Shown here: positions 1 to 7,413 of the stretch, piece by piece
Numbering within the stretch: the first letter of the stretch is position 1
Layout of the letters: the number at the start of each line of letters is the position of its first letter
Assembly (NCBI GenBank): GCA_050010455.1
Contig: JBEKLA010000038.1
Coordinates: 1 to 23,434, forward strand
DNA length: 23,434 bases
Reading direction: 5' to 3'
Source: DATJOQ01 sp050010455
GTDB taxonomy: Bacteria > Desulfobacterota > Binatia > Binatales > Binataceae
The notes under the pieces: generated by a model
What the model was told of the DNA's origin: nothing
What the model saw: the letters and a program-made list of their open reading frames with translations, nothing else
Database searches by the model: none
Translations under genes and position numbers: made by a program

Positions 1-14
1 CAAGGGTTTCCGCA

Positions 15-61
15 CCCTCTCCCTGAGGGACCTCTCCCTAACCCTCTCCTTGGACAAGGAG
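15..61. repeat. CCCTCTCC-type low-complexity repeat fragment
   Basis: This stretch is built from variants of ccctctccct with self-complementary pieces: ccctc/gaggg at 15-19 and 25-29, and ctccttg/caaggag at 46-52 and 55-61. It resembles the short interspersed CCCTCTCC-type repeats found between genes in many GC-rich bacteria. No coding frame is convincing here. With only one copy visible, calling it a member of a repeat family is inference. Confidence 0.35.
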
Positions 62-80
62 TGGGAACAGAAGAGCGCGC

Positions 81-122
81 GGCGCGACTCTTGCGTTTTT
101 GTCGCAAGAGTCGTGACGCGCC
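81..122 (-). terminator. Strong hairpin downstream of the oxidoreductase gene
   Basis: A perfect 11-bp stem, cgactcttgcg (85-95) with cgcaagagtcg (103-113), encloses a 7-nt loop. Outer bases ggcgcg (81-86) can alternatively pair with cgcgcc (117-122) around a bulge. The hairpin starts 31 bases past the minus-strand stop codon at 145-147, so it is well placed to end the ku-oxidoreductase transcript. On the minus strand no run of T follows the stem, so it is not a textbook intrinsic terminator. It may act as a 3'-end stabiliser or work with Rho. Confidence 0.5.
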
Positions 123-144
123 ATTTCCTGCAAGCGGGCGAGGC

Positions 145-1095
145 TTAGCGAATCCCCAGCAGCGGGATGACTTCGCGGGCGAAGCGTTCGAGCTGGACGT
201 TGCGGATCTCGCCGGTGCCGATCGCGTCGATCGAAAAATCGCGCACGCCGGCCCTGATGAACTCGACGATTTTGGCCGCGACGTCGGCGGGCCGCCCGAT
301 CGCGCCGTAGCGGCGGGCCGGCTCGCGAAAATCCATCCCGTAGCGCTTGCTGAGATTTTCGGCGGCGCGATCCAAGGCGACGTCGTAGGAATCGTCGATC
401 GAGCAGAAGAGCAGAATCCCGGTACCGAAGCGCTCGATCTTGCGCTTATTCGCCGCCGCCTGCGTGGCTATAAAATCGAGCCCCTCGCTGAAGCGCTTGG
501 GGGTGACGACGTAAGGCATCCATCCGTCGCCCAGCTTCGCAGCGCGTGTGAGCGCGGGCTCCGAGCGTCCGCCGACCCAGATCGGCGGTCCGCCCGCGGT
601 GAGCGGCTTGGGGTCGAGGCGGATTTCACCGAAGTTGAAGTATTTGCCCTGATGGGCGACCTTGGGCTCGGTCCACAGCCGGCGCATCAGCGGGATAGCC
701 TCGTTGGTGCGTCCGCCACGCTGCTTGACCGAAACGCCGGAGGCCTCGTACTCGGGCGGAAATTCGCCGCCGACGCCGACGCCGAAGATCAAGTGATCGG
801 CGCCGAGGAGGCGGTCGAGCGTCGCGACCATCTTGGCGATCGCGGTGGGATGACGCAGCGGAACCAGATAGACGCAGGTGCCGAATATCAGTTGCGGCGC
901 GAGCGCGGAGAAGAAAGCGATCTGAGTCAGCGGATCGCTGATCGGCCCCTGGAAGGCGATGTGATCGCCGATCCATACCGACTCGTAGCCCCAATCGACG
1001 TAGGCCTGGGCCATGCGGCGGGCCTGATCGCCGTCGAAGGTTTGCGTCATCACGCCAAATCGCGGTCGAGGGGCCAGGGGCAACGCGTCGCTCAT
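145..1095 (-). CDS. LLM class F420-dependent oxidoreductase (luciferase-like)
   Basis: This 316-residue protein has the single TIM-barrel layout of the bacterial luciferase-like monooxygenase superfamily. It shows an N-terminal strand with RFGVMTQ, then YESVWIGDHI (about 37-46), the conserved GVGVGGEFPPEYEASGV block (about 105-121), PPIWVGGRSEPALTRAAKLGDGWMP (about 169-193) and a C-terminal GVRDFSIDA. Members reduce or oxidise small substrates with reduced F420 or FMN; the substrate cannot be told from sequence. The glycine-rich GVGVGGEF block is typical of the F420-associated subgroup, but flavin use is not excluded. The ATG at 1095 has a GGAGAG ribosome site about 8 bases upstream. The gene lies 31 bases after the ku stop on the same strand, so co-transcription is likely, though no direct link to DNA repair is known. 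Confidence 0.85.
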   Translation of the reverse strand: MSDALPLAPRPRFGVMTQTFDGDQARRMAQAYVDWGYESVWIGDHIAFQGPISDPLTQIAFFSALAPQLIFGTCVYLVPLRHPTAIAKMVATLDRLLGADHLIFGVGVGGEFPPEYEASGVSVKQRGGRTNEAIPLMRRLWTEPKVAHQGKYFNFGEIRLDPKPLTAGGPPIWVGGRSEPALTRAAKLGDGWMPYVVTPKRFSEGLDFIATQAAANKRKIERFGTGILLFCSIDDSYDVALDRAAENLSKRYGMDFREPARRYGAIGRPADVAAKIVEFIRAGVRDFSIDAIGTGEIRNVQLERFAREVIPLLGIR

Positions 1096-1126
1096 CAGTA
1101 GCTCTCCGTCAAGGGTGGAAAAGGTA

Positions 1127-2032
1127 TCACTTCTTGCTGCCGGCGGAGCGACGCTCGCGCGTCGCGCGGCTGGTGCGTTCCGCGGACCGGCGCTTCGCCG
1201 ACGTCTCCGCGGCGCGAGCCTCTGACGCCTCGCCGGCCTCGGCGGCGGGCTTTGCGGCGCCGCGTTTTTCGAGCGAGGCTTTGAGCGCGCCCATCAGATC
1301 GATTACCTGCGCGCGGCGAGCTTCGGGAGCGGCTTCGGTTATCTGCTCGCCCTGGATCTTCTTCTCGGCCGCTTCGATCAATCGCTCGCGGTAGCGGTCC
1401 TTGTACTTCGCCGGCTCGAATTTCTTCACGGTCAGTTCGCCGATCAGCCGTTTGGCCAGATCCAGCTCGCTCTCCTTGACCGAAGCTTCGAGTCCCCGGT
1501 CAATGTCGGCGGCCGAGCGGACCTCGTCGGCGTAATACATCGTGTGCAGGATTAGGCCTTTTTCGTGCGGGCGGATCAAGACCAAATGCTCCTTGCCCCG
1601 CATCGTGTACTGCGCCATCGCCACCTGCTCGCTCTGCGCCATCGCTTCCGCCAGCAGACGATAGGCCTTGGCCGACACCGGCTCGCATCCGAGGTAGTAG
1701 GGCTGATCGAAGTAAACCGGATCGACCTCGGCGAGCGGAATGAACTCGCTGATCTCGATAGTGTGATCGCCGCGCGCTTCCATCGCCTTCAACTCTTCGT
1801 CAGTGAAAGTGACAAAGCGGCCCTTTTCCACTTGAAAGCCGCGGACCAATTCGGCGCGATCGACGATCGCGTCGTCGACGGGGCAATAGATCTTCTGCTG
1901 AATCCTGCTCTTGTCCTTGTCGTGCAGCAGGTTGAAGCTGATTGCCTTCGAGCTGGTAGCCGGAAAGAGCTTGACCGGAATCGATACCAGGCCGAAAGAG
2001 ATGCTGCCGGATGCGATCGATCGTGCTGCCAT
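1127..2032 (-). CDS. ku: Non-homologous end joining protein Ku
   Basis: Bacterial Ku homodimers form a ring that threads onto double-strand break ends and recruits LigD. The protein starts MAARSIASGSISFGLVSIPVKL, the hallmark N-terminus of the family. It continues with the beta-barrel core (KIYCPVDD, FVTFTDEELKAM, YLGCEP) and a helical region (LAKRLIGELTVKKFEPAKYKDRYRE). The last 45 or so residues are a low-complexity Ala/Glu/Arg/Lys tail ending KRRSAERTSRATRERR, like the basic DNA-binding extensions of many bacterial Kus. Length from this start is 301 residues, normal for the family. I chose the ATG at 2030-2032 because the homology begins there and TGAGG lies about 9 bases upstream; the frame stays open to 2092 but those residues are not Ku-like. 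It diverges from ligD. Confidence 0.96.
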   Translation of the reverse strand: MAARSIASGSISFGLVSIPVKLFPATSSKAISFNLLHDKDKSRIQQKIYCPVDDAIVDRAELVRGFQVEKGRFVTFTDEELKAMEARGDHTIEISEFIPLAEVDPVYFDQPYYLGCEPVSAKAYRLLAEAMAQSEQVAMAQYTMRGKEHLVLIRPHEKGLILHTMYYADEVRSAADIDRGLEASVKESELDLAKRLIGELTVKKFEPAKYKDRYRERLIEAAEKKIQGEQITEAAPEARRAQVIDLMGALKASLEKRGAAKPAAEAGEASEARAAETSAKRRSAERTSRATRERRSAGSKK

Positions 2033-2180
2033 AGGTAAAACCTCAACGCCGCCACTGTAAAACGGGATCTGGCTACAGCCAGCAGACACCAAACAACAAC
2101 ATCATATCAAGTAAAATTATATGATGTAGGCAAAGGCCGGATGGATTGCCCGGCGAATCGCGGGCGAAGACGCAACGAAA
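2033..2180. promoter_or_regulatory. ku-ligD divergent control region with two dyads
   Basis: This 148-bp spacer separates the start codons of ku (minus) and ligD (plus). It holds a marked AT-rich island with a 9-bp inverted repeat, acatcatat (2099-2107) and atatgatgt (2119-2127), around an 11-bp centre. The arms give TATGAT on both strands (plus 2120-2125, minus 2106-2101), and the centre gives a perfect TATAAT on the minus strand (2121-2116). No convincing -35 box lies at normal spacing. A second dyad, ctggct-ac-agccag (2069-2082), lies on the ku side. A shared operator or overlapping back-to-back promoters is inferred. The regulator is unknown. Confidence 0.5.
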
Positions 2181-4823
2181 ATGCCGCTCGACAAATATCG
2201 GCGCAAGCGCAGCGCTGAACGCACGCCCGAGCCGTTCGGCCGCGCGGCCGCCAAGAGCATCGCGCGGCAAGGCGGCGGTATCTTCGTCGTTCAGAAGCAT
2301 GCCGCGCGCCGCCTGCACTACGATTTTCGGCTGGAGACGGAAGGCGTGCTGCGCTCGTGGGCGATCCCGAAAGGGCCGTCGCTGAATCCGGCCGACAAGC
2401 GGCTCGCGGTGATGGTCGAGGACCATCCGCTTGAATACGGCGATTTCGAAGGCGTGATTCCGCGCGACAATTACGGCGCGGGCAAAGTGATCGTGTGGGA
2501 TCGCGGCGAGTATACGGCGCTCGATCCGGCGGGCGACGCCGCGCGCGGCGTGCGCGACGGCAAACTCGATATCGCGCTCAGCGGATTCAAGCTTCGCGGC
2601 GCGTTCACGCTGGTGCGAATCCGCAGCCGCGACAAGAAGGACTCGGGCGACAAGCAACCATGGCTGCTGATCAAGAAGCGCGACGGATACGCGAGCGACG
2701 AAGACGTGCTGACGGCGCATCCGCGCTCGGTGCTATCAGGGCTTACGGTCGAGCAAATCGGCGGGGCGGGCGGAATCGGCGATGAGATCGCCGCCGAGCT
2801 GCGCAAAATCCGCGCGCCGCAGCTTGCGGTCGCGCTCAAGCCGCGCGCGTTTCCGCTGACGCTCGCCGGGACGATCGACGAACCGTTCGATGGCGAGGAG
2901 TGGTTGTTCGAGATCAAGTACGACGGCGTGCGCGCGCTCGCGATTCGCGACGGCGCTCACGTGCGATTGTTCGCGCGCAGCGGCAACGAGATCACCGGCC
3001 AATATCCGGAGGTCGCGCTCGCCTTCGACGCGATGCCGTGCGAGCGCTTCGTGATTGACGGCGAGATCGTGGCGCTCGACGAGCGCGGGCGGCCGAGCTT
3101 CCAGCTATTGCAAAAGCGGATGCATGTGCGGGACGCGCGCCAGATTGAGCGGCTGAGCTACTCGACGCCGGTGGTGGACTTCGTCTTCGACCTGCTGGCG
3201 TTCGACAACTTCGATGTGCGCGCGCTGAAGCTCGAAGATCGCAAGCGGATGCTGGCGCGGCTGATAAAGGGCGAAGGGCCGATCCGCTATTGCGATCACG
3301 TCCTGGCCAGCGGCCGCGACTTCTATCGGGTGGTCGCCGAGGCCGGGCTCGAAGGGGTGCTCGCCAAGCGCCGCGACTCGCGGTATCGGGGCAGGCGCAC
3401 CGGCGATTGGCTCAAGATCAAGTGCCCGATCAGTCGGCGCTTCGTGATCGGGGGCTACACCGATCCGGAAGGGGGGCGCTCGCATTTCGGCGCGCTGATG
3501 CTTGGCCAATATGAAGCCGACGGACAGCTCCGCTTCATCAGCAAGGTGGGCACGGGCTTCGACGAAGATACGCTGCGGCGGTTGTTCGAGCTGATGAGCC
3601 GTCGCGCGCTTGCGCAATCGCCGTTTCGGCGTCCGCGCGGCGATGAACCGAAGATTCCGCGCGTCGCGCATTTCTGCGCGCCCGACCTGGTCTGCGAGGT
3701 TCGCTTCGGCGAATGGACCGACGACGGCGGTATCCGCCATCCGAGTTTCCAGGGTATCGTCGAGGGCGCCGATCCGCGCGAATGCAGGTACGAACCCGCG
3801 CAATCGAAGCGTGGCGAAGCATATCCGCGCCAGGCCGATCGCGCCGCGAACGCCGCGACAGTTCCGCAAGCCTCGCCGGCTGGCTCGAAAGCGGCGGGCA
3901 ACTCCGGAATTTCCAAGCGAACGTTCACGATAACCAATCCCGACAAGGTGTTCTGGCCCGGCGAGGGCTATACGAAAAGCGATCTGATCAAATACTACGA
4001 GGCGATGGCGCGATGGATGATTCCGTATCTGAAGGATCGGCCGGTGATGATCGTGCGCTATCCGGACGGAATCGAGGGCAACAGTTTCTATCAGAAGGAC
4101 GCCCCCGGCTTCGCGCCCGAATGGATTCGCACGGAGAAGATTTATTCCGAAGATTCCCGCCGCGAGATCGCCCATTTTATCCTGGAGAGCAAGGAAGCGA
4201 TCGCTTACGTCGCGAATCTCGGCACAATTCCGATTCATATCTGGTCGTCGCGCATACCGCATCTGGAGCGTCCCGACTGGCTGCTGTTCGATATCGATCC
4301 CAAGGGCTCGACCACCGAATCCGCGGTCAAGGTCGCTCAGGCGGTGGGCGCGGCGCTACGCGAGGTCGGGCTGCGGCCGTGCGTCAAGACGTCGGGCCAG
4401 ATGGGGCTGCACGTGATGGTGGGGCTTCGGCCCATCTACACCTATGAGCAGGCGCGGATGTTTTCCGAGTTAATCGCGCGATTGGTGGTGGCGCGGATTC
4501 CCGAGCTGGCCACGCTCAATCGCGTCGTCAGGTCGCGCCACGGCAAGGTATATATCGATTACCTGCAACTCGGTCACGGCAAGACTATCGCCGCGCCGTT
4601 TGCGGTGCGTCCGCTGGCGGGGGCGCCGGTGTCGGCGCCGCTCAAGTGGGAAGAGTTGCGGCCGAAGCTCGACCCTGCCGCGTACAATATCAGGACGGTG
4701 CCGAAGCGGATGGCGCGGATGGCGCGCGACCCGTTTATCGGCGTCCTCGATGATCAGCAGAGCCTCGAGGACGCGATCCCGCGGCTCGAAGCGTCGCTGG
4801 CAGACGAGCGCGCGCATCGGTGA
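2181..4823 (+). CDS. ligD: ATP-dependent DNA ligase D (phosphoesterase-ligase-polymerase)
   Basis: LigD trims, fills and seals Ku-bound double-strand breaks. All three modules are present in the order PE-LIG-POL. The 3'-phosphoesterase (about 30-155) has QKHAARRLHYDFRLE, with H40, H46 and D48 as the expected metal-site residues, plus GVIPRDNYGAG. The ATP-dependent ligase (about 222-540) has the nucleotidyl-lysine motif EIKYDGVR with K246, DGEIVALD (about 293-300), motif IV EGVLAKRRDSRYRG and motif V GDWLKIK. The archaeo-eukaryotic-primase polymerase (about 578-870) has LLFDIDP with D704 and D706 as metal ligands and KTSGQMGLHVMVGL. A low-complexity linker (about 540-578) joins ligase and polymerase. 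At 880 residues it is full length with no visible lesion. The ribosome site before the ATG is weak. It is divergent from ku, the usual partner. Confidence 0.96.
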   Translation: MPLDKYRRKRSAERTPEPFGRAAAKSIARQGGGIFVVQKHAARRLHYDFRLETEGVLRSWAIPKGPSLNPADKRLAVMVEDHPLEYGDFEGVIPRDNYGAGKVIVWDRGEYTALDPAGDAARGVRDGKLDIALSGFKLRGAFTLVRIRSRDKKDSGDKQPWLLIKKRDGYASDEDVLTAHPRSVLSGLTVEQIGGAGGIGDEIAAELRKIRAPQLAVALKPRAFPLTLAGTIDEPFDGEEWLFEIKYDGVRALAIRDGAHVRLFARSGNEITGQYPEVALAFDAMPCERFVIDGEIVALDERGRPSFQLLQKRMHVRDARQIERLSYSTPVVDFVFDLLAFDNFDVRALKLEDRKRMLARLIKGEGPIRYCDHVLASGRDFYRVVAEAGLEGVLAKRRDSRYRGRRTGDWLKIKCPISRRFVIGGYTDPEGGRSHFGALMLGQYEADGQLRFISKVGTGFDEDTLRRLFELMSRRALAQSPFRRPRGDEPKIPRVAHFCAPDLVCEVRFGEWTDDGGIRHPSFQGIVEGADPRECRYEPAQSKRGEAYPRQADRAANAATVPQASPAGSKAAGNSGISKRTFTITNPDKVFWPGEGYTKSDLIKYYEAMARWMIPYLKDRPVMIVRYPDGIEGNSFYQKDAPGFAPEWIRTEKIYSEDSRREIAHFILESKEAIAYVANLGTIPIHIWSSRIPHLERPDWLLFDIDPKGSTTESAVKVAQAVGAALREVGLRPCVKTSGQMGLHVMVGLRPIYTYEQARMFSELIARLVVARIPELATLNRVVRSRHGKVYIDYLQLGHGKTIAAPFAVRPLAGAPVSAPLKWEELRPKLDPAAYNIRTVPKRMARMARDPFIGVLDDQQSLEDAIPRLEASLADERAHR

Positions 4824-4902
4824 GGTGCAAGGGGCGAGTTGGGCGCTCTCTAGCGATTCGGGTTTCGGTCGAACGATCAGACTTGCCGAGGAAGGTCAGC
4901 GA

Positions 4903-6231
4903 TCAGCGGGGTTCGGCGATGCCGTGCAATATAACTGTCTGCGGGCTGTCGGACGCCTTGTCGAAAAGTTGAAACAGCTCGTTCTTGGTTCCCGCCGTCT
5001 GCGGATGGAAGATGACCCAGTAGTTGCAGGACTGGCCGGGCTCCAGCATCGTGGGGCACGTCCTGAGGGAAACCACGAAATCATGGCCGACGGCAGCGCG
5101 GTTGATAGCAAGTCTCTGACGGGTTCCATTAGTCAGCGTCACCATGCTGGCAGGCGAAAACTGGCCGACCTCTACGGTTCCAAAGTCCAGCGTCCACGGC
5201 AGCAGCGCCGGCATCGCGGGAAGCAGTATCGCCTGGGCGCCTGCTCTCGCGTTGTTCATGGAAGCGGTCTCACCGGCGGCGGCGAAGCTATTGGTTACCG
5301 GGTCGTAGAGCTCGGTCGAAGACAATGGTTGAAGGGAGGCAAAGTAAGGAAAATCGTCAGTTTCGGTACTACCGCCCGCAATTAGCACCTTTCCCGAGAG
5401 CAATGGCGTCGCAGAAGCGCCGCCGCGAGCGGTGTTCATGGAAGCGGTCTCGGCGGGGGCAGCGAAGCTGTTAGTTGCTGGGTCGTAGAGTTCAGTCGAA
5501 GACAACAAGTTGCCTTTGCTATCTGCGCCGCCCGCGAATAGCACTTTTCCCGAAGCTAAGAGCGCAGCGGTCTCACCCGAGCGAGCGGTGTTCATGGAAG
5601 CGGTAACGGCGGGGGCGGCGAAGCTGTTGCTCGCCGGGTCGTAGAGTTCGGTCGAAGATAGCACGTTGCCGTTGGCGTCGCAGCAGCCGCCGGCGATTAG
5701 CACCTCTCCCGAGGGTAAGAGCGTCGCGGTCGCACCGATGCGGGCGGTGTTCATGGCGGCGGTATCGGCGGCAGCGGCAAAGCTGTTGGTGGCCGGGTCG
5801 TAGAGTTCAGTCGAAAATAGAAGATCGCCGTACGTGTCGCAGCAGCCGCCCGCGAATAGCACCTTTCCCGAGGCGAGCAGCGTCGCGGTCGCAGCGTCGC
5901 GAGCGATGTTCATGGAAGCGGTATCGGCGGCAGCGGCAAAGCTGTTGGTGGCCGGGTCGTAGAGTTCGGACGAAGGCGCAACCAGGTCATAGGGTTCGGC
6001 CAACCAGATGGCGACTACCCCTACATCTGAGCCGCCCGCGATTAGCACCTTTCCCCAAGCCGGGGATGCGGCAACTTGTGCTGCCGACGGCGTCGCTTGC
6101 AGAACGATCGCGAACAGCGCGAGAGCCGTCGCGCCAAGGAATACGATCGCGTTAAGCCTGACGCGGCTGCGGTTGAGGTTCGCCGGGGCGGTTAGCATCG
6201 CGATCCGTGAGGAGAAACTCTTCCTGGCCAT
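4903..6231 (-). CDS. Secreted Kelch-like repeat protein with C-terminal Ig-like domain
   Basis: From the chosen start this is 442 residues. A basic N-region and hydrophobic segment (NAIVFLGATALALFAIVLQ) ending in ATPSAAQ look like a long Sec signal peptide. Five Kelch-type blades follow, each built on STELYDPATNSFAA...SMNTAR...ATLLxSGKVLIAGG. These probably form a beta-propeller or part of one; the usual Kelch tryptophan is missing. After the fifth, shortened blade comes about 95 residues beginning WTLDFGTVEVGQFSPASMVTLTN. These resemble the ASPM/SPD-2/Hydin or choice-of-anchor D Ig-like fold. A secreted or surface role is likely; the ligand is unknown. Start choice is uncertain: the frame is open to 6312 with a non-signal-like extension, and no start has a well-spaced ribosome site. 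The gene converges with ligD. Confidence 0.75.
   Translation of the reverse strand: MARKSFSSRIAMLTAPANLNRSRVRLNAIVFLGATALALFAIVLQATPSAAQVAASPAWGKVLIAGGSDVGVVAIWLAEPYDLVAPSSELYDPATNSFAAAADTASMNIARDAATATLLASGKVLFAGGCCDTYGDLLFSTELYDPATNSFAAAADTAAMNTARIGATATLLPSGEVLIAGGCCDANGNVLSSTELYDPASNSFAAPAVTASMNTARSGETAALLASGKVLFAGGADSKGNLLSSTELYDPATNSFAAPAETASMNTARGGASATPLLSGKVLIAGGSTETDDFPYFASLQPLSSTELYDPVTNSFAAAGETASMNNARAGAQAILLPAMPALLPWTLDFGTVEVGQFSPASMVTLTNGTRQRLAINRAAVGHDFVVSLRTCPTMLEPGQSCNYWVIFHPQTAGTKNELFQLFDKASDSPQTVILHGIAEPR
5215..5973 (-). repeat. Tandem Kelch-blade coding repeats (five units)
   Basis: Five similar units of roughly 156-159 bp (the fourth about 180 bp) encode the Kelch-like blades. 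Each carries close copies of gggtcgtagagttc (ELYDP) and gcggtgttcatggaagcggt (SMNTA) on the plus strand. The third and fourth units are particularly alike. Such DNA-level similarity suggests recent internal duplication or gene conversion. Units two and three contain a Cys-Cys pair (GGCCD) absent from the others. Confidence 0.8.
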
Positions 6232-6405
6232 GCCCCTTTCGAGAAAGTGCGAATCGAGGACGTGGAGAGGCTCAATGACGCGCTTGTACCACAATAACGT
6301 CTTAAAGAACATCGGTAGTGTAAGGTAAGGTAATCAAAAGGCTTCGCCAGGCGGTGTAATCAGTGGCGGGCGAAAGCAGCGGCAGCCGAAAGCATTAGGC
6401 ATCAG

Positions 6406-7236
6406 ATGGAAACCGTCGTAGGGCGTTTTGCGGCGCAGGTCGAGCGGCCGGAGCCGATCAAGTTCGCCTATCCAATCGTCTTGCTGCCGGAGCTGTTCAC
6501 CACCCGGCGCCATCAGGCGATCCTGATCGGTTTTCTCGCCACCATCGGATGGGAAGTATACGCGCCCGACCTCCGTTCGGCCGCCGGCCGCGACGGGATT
6601 CCCGCGCTCGGGCGATTGAGCTTCGAGCAAGTGGCGGCGATCGCGGGCGAGGCGCTCGACGCGATAGGACGCGAGGCGATCGTGATCGGTCACGGCTTCG
6701 GCGGGCTGGTGGCGCTCAAGATGGCGGAGCGGGCACGCGTGAAGGCGTCGGTGGCGCTGGCGCCGATGATCCCCGGTGTGCGGACGCCGCTGTTCATGCG
6801 CGCCGGCAACATTCCGGCGATGTGGCTGAAACGTCCGCTCAAGCCGCCGCGCGGGCGTCCGCTGTTTCACATGCTGACCGACGTCGAACCGTTCCAACGC
6901 GAAGCTTTGATCAAGGCGCTGGTTCCCGACGCGTCAGTTGCGGCACTCGAAATCGTCCGCGGGGCGGTGCGATTCGCCGCGGACGTCGCGGTGCCGCGTC
7001 TGATCGTCGCGGGCGGAAGCGATCCGCTGATAGCGGCGGAGCGAGTGGAATCGCTCGCGGGCGAAATCGGCGCCGCGTTCAAATCGCTTCCGGGCCAGGG
7101 GCATTGGCTAATCGGCGGGCGCGCGGTGGAGCGCGCCGTCGGCGAGGTGCATCGATTTCTGGTGCGCTCGCTGGGCCAGGAGCTGCTGTTGCTCTATCCC
7201 GAAGAATGGCGGGACGAGCCGTCGTCGGGCGATTAG
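6406..7236 (+). CDS. Alpha/beta hydrolase fold protein lacking the nucleophile serine
   Basis: This 276-residue protein has the alpha/beta hydrolase fold order. It shows a strand with the turn IVLLPELFTTR (24-34), EVYAPDLRS (50-58), a nucleophile-elbow region AIVIGHGFGGLVALKM (91-106), a lid rich in Arg/Pro (about 130-165), PRLIVAGGSDPL (197-208) and a C-terminal GQGHWLIGG (230-238). The candidate acid D206 and base H233 are in place. The elbow, however, reads G-H-G-F-G, so position 97 is glycine (codon ggc, 6694-6696) where serine is expected. It is therefore either a non-hydrolytic fold member or one using different chemistry. The substrate is unknown. It is followed by guaB on the same strand after a structured 177-base spacer. 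It diverges from the Kelch-like gene, and the ribosome site before the ATG is weak. Confidence 0.8.
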   Translation: METVVGRFAAQVERPEPIKFAYPIVLLPELFTTRRHQAILIGFLATIGWEVYAPDLRSAAGRDGIPALGRLSFEQVAAIAGEALDAIGREAIVIGHGFGGLVALKMAERARVKASVALAPMIPGVRTPLFMRAGNIPAMWLKRPLKPPRGRPLFHMLTDVEPFQREALIKALVPDASVAALEIVRGAVRFAADVAVPRLIVAGGSDPLIAAERVESLAGEIGAAFKSLPGQGHWLIGGRAVERAVGEVHRFLVRSLGQELLLLYPEEWRDEPSSGD

Positions 7237-7242
7237 AATCGC

Positions 7243-7401
7243 GCGGATTTGCGCGGGATTCACCAGCGGTTGGCGAGCGGTGAATTGCGTCGCTGGCACC
7301 CATTTGTTACATAAGAATATGGCGCATCAATACGGCAAAGTGCTGAGCGCTCAAATCCGCATAGTCCTGAGCCCGCTAAGTTTGCGGGCTCTTTGTTTTT
7401 T
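7243..7401 (+). promoter_or_regulatory. Structured guaB leader (candidate attenuator or riboregulator)
   Basis: The spacer before guaB carries nested inverted repeats. An outer helix gcggatttg (7243-7251) pairs perfectly with caaatccgc (7352-7360). It encloses a hairpin, attcacc (7258-7264) with ggtgaat (7279-7285), and a helix tgcgtc (7286-7291) with ggcgca (7321-7326, one G-T pair). Together these could fold as a three-way junction. Eight bases later comes the terminator-like stem at 7369-7391. A short alternative pairing, gcggg (7253-7257) with cccgc (7372-7376), could compete with the terminator. It does not match the purine riboswitch core that I know. The whole region is inferred; a promoter is not clear, and ttgcgt (7285) with tacata (7308) is only a weak candidate. 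Confidence 0.45.
7369..7401 (+). terminator. Intrinsic-terminator-like hairpin immediately upstream of guaB
   Basis: gagcccgc (7369-7376) pairs perfectly with gcgggctc (7384-7391) across a 7-base loop. It is followed by a T-rich tract, tttgtttttt (7392-7401). The guaB ribosome site gaggag starts at 7402, so the terminator lies between any upstream promoter and the gene. It either ends the hydrolase transcript or acts as an attenuator for guaB. Confidence 0.7.
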
Positions 7402-7413
7402 GAGGAGAACCGC

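Noticed and set aside
61..1101. Long open frame on the plus strand opposite the luciferase-like oxidoreductase
   Set aside because: It is a composition-driven mirror of the real gene, with no recognisable protein motifs and no ribosome site.
3105..4262. 385-codon minus-strand open frame inside ligD
   Set aside because: It lies entirely within ligD, and its translation has no recognisable domain.
7243..7360. Known purine riboswitch upstream of guaB
   Set aside because: A three-way junction is possible, but the conserved junction and loop bases of the purine class are not visible.
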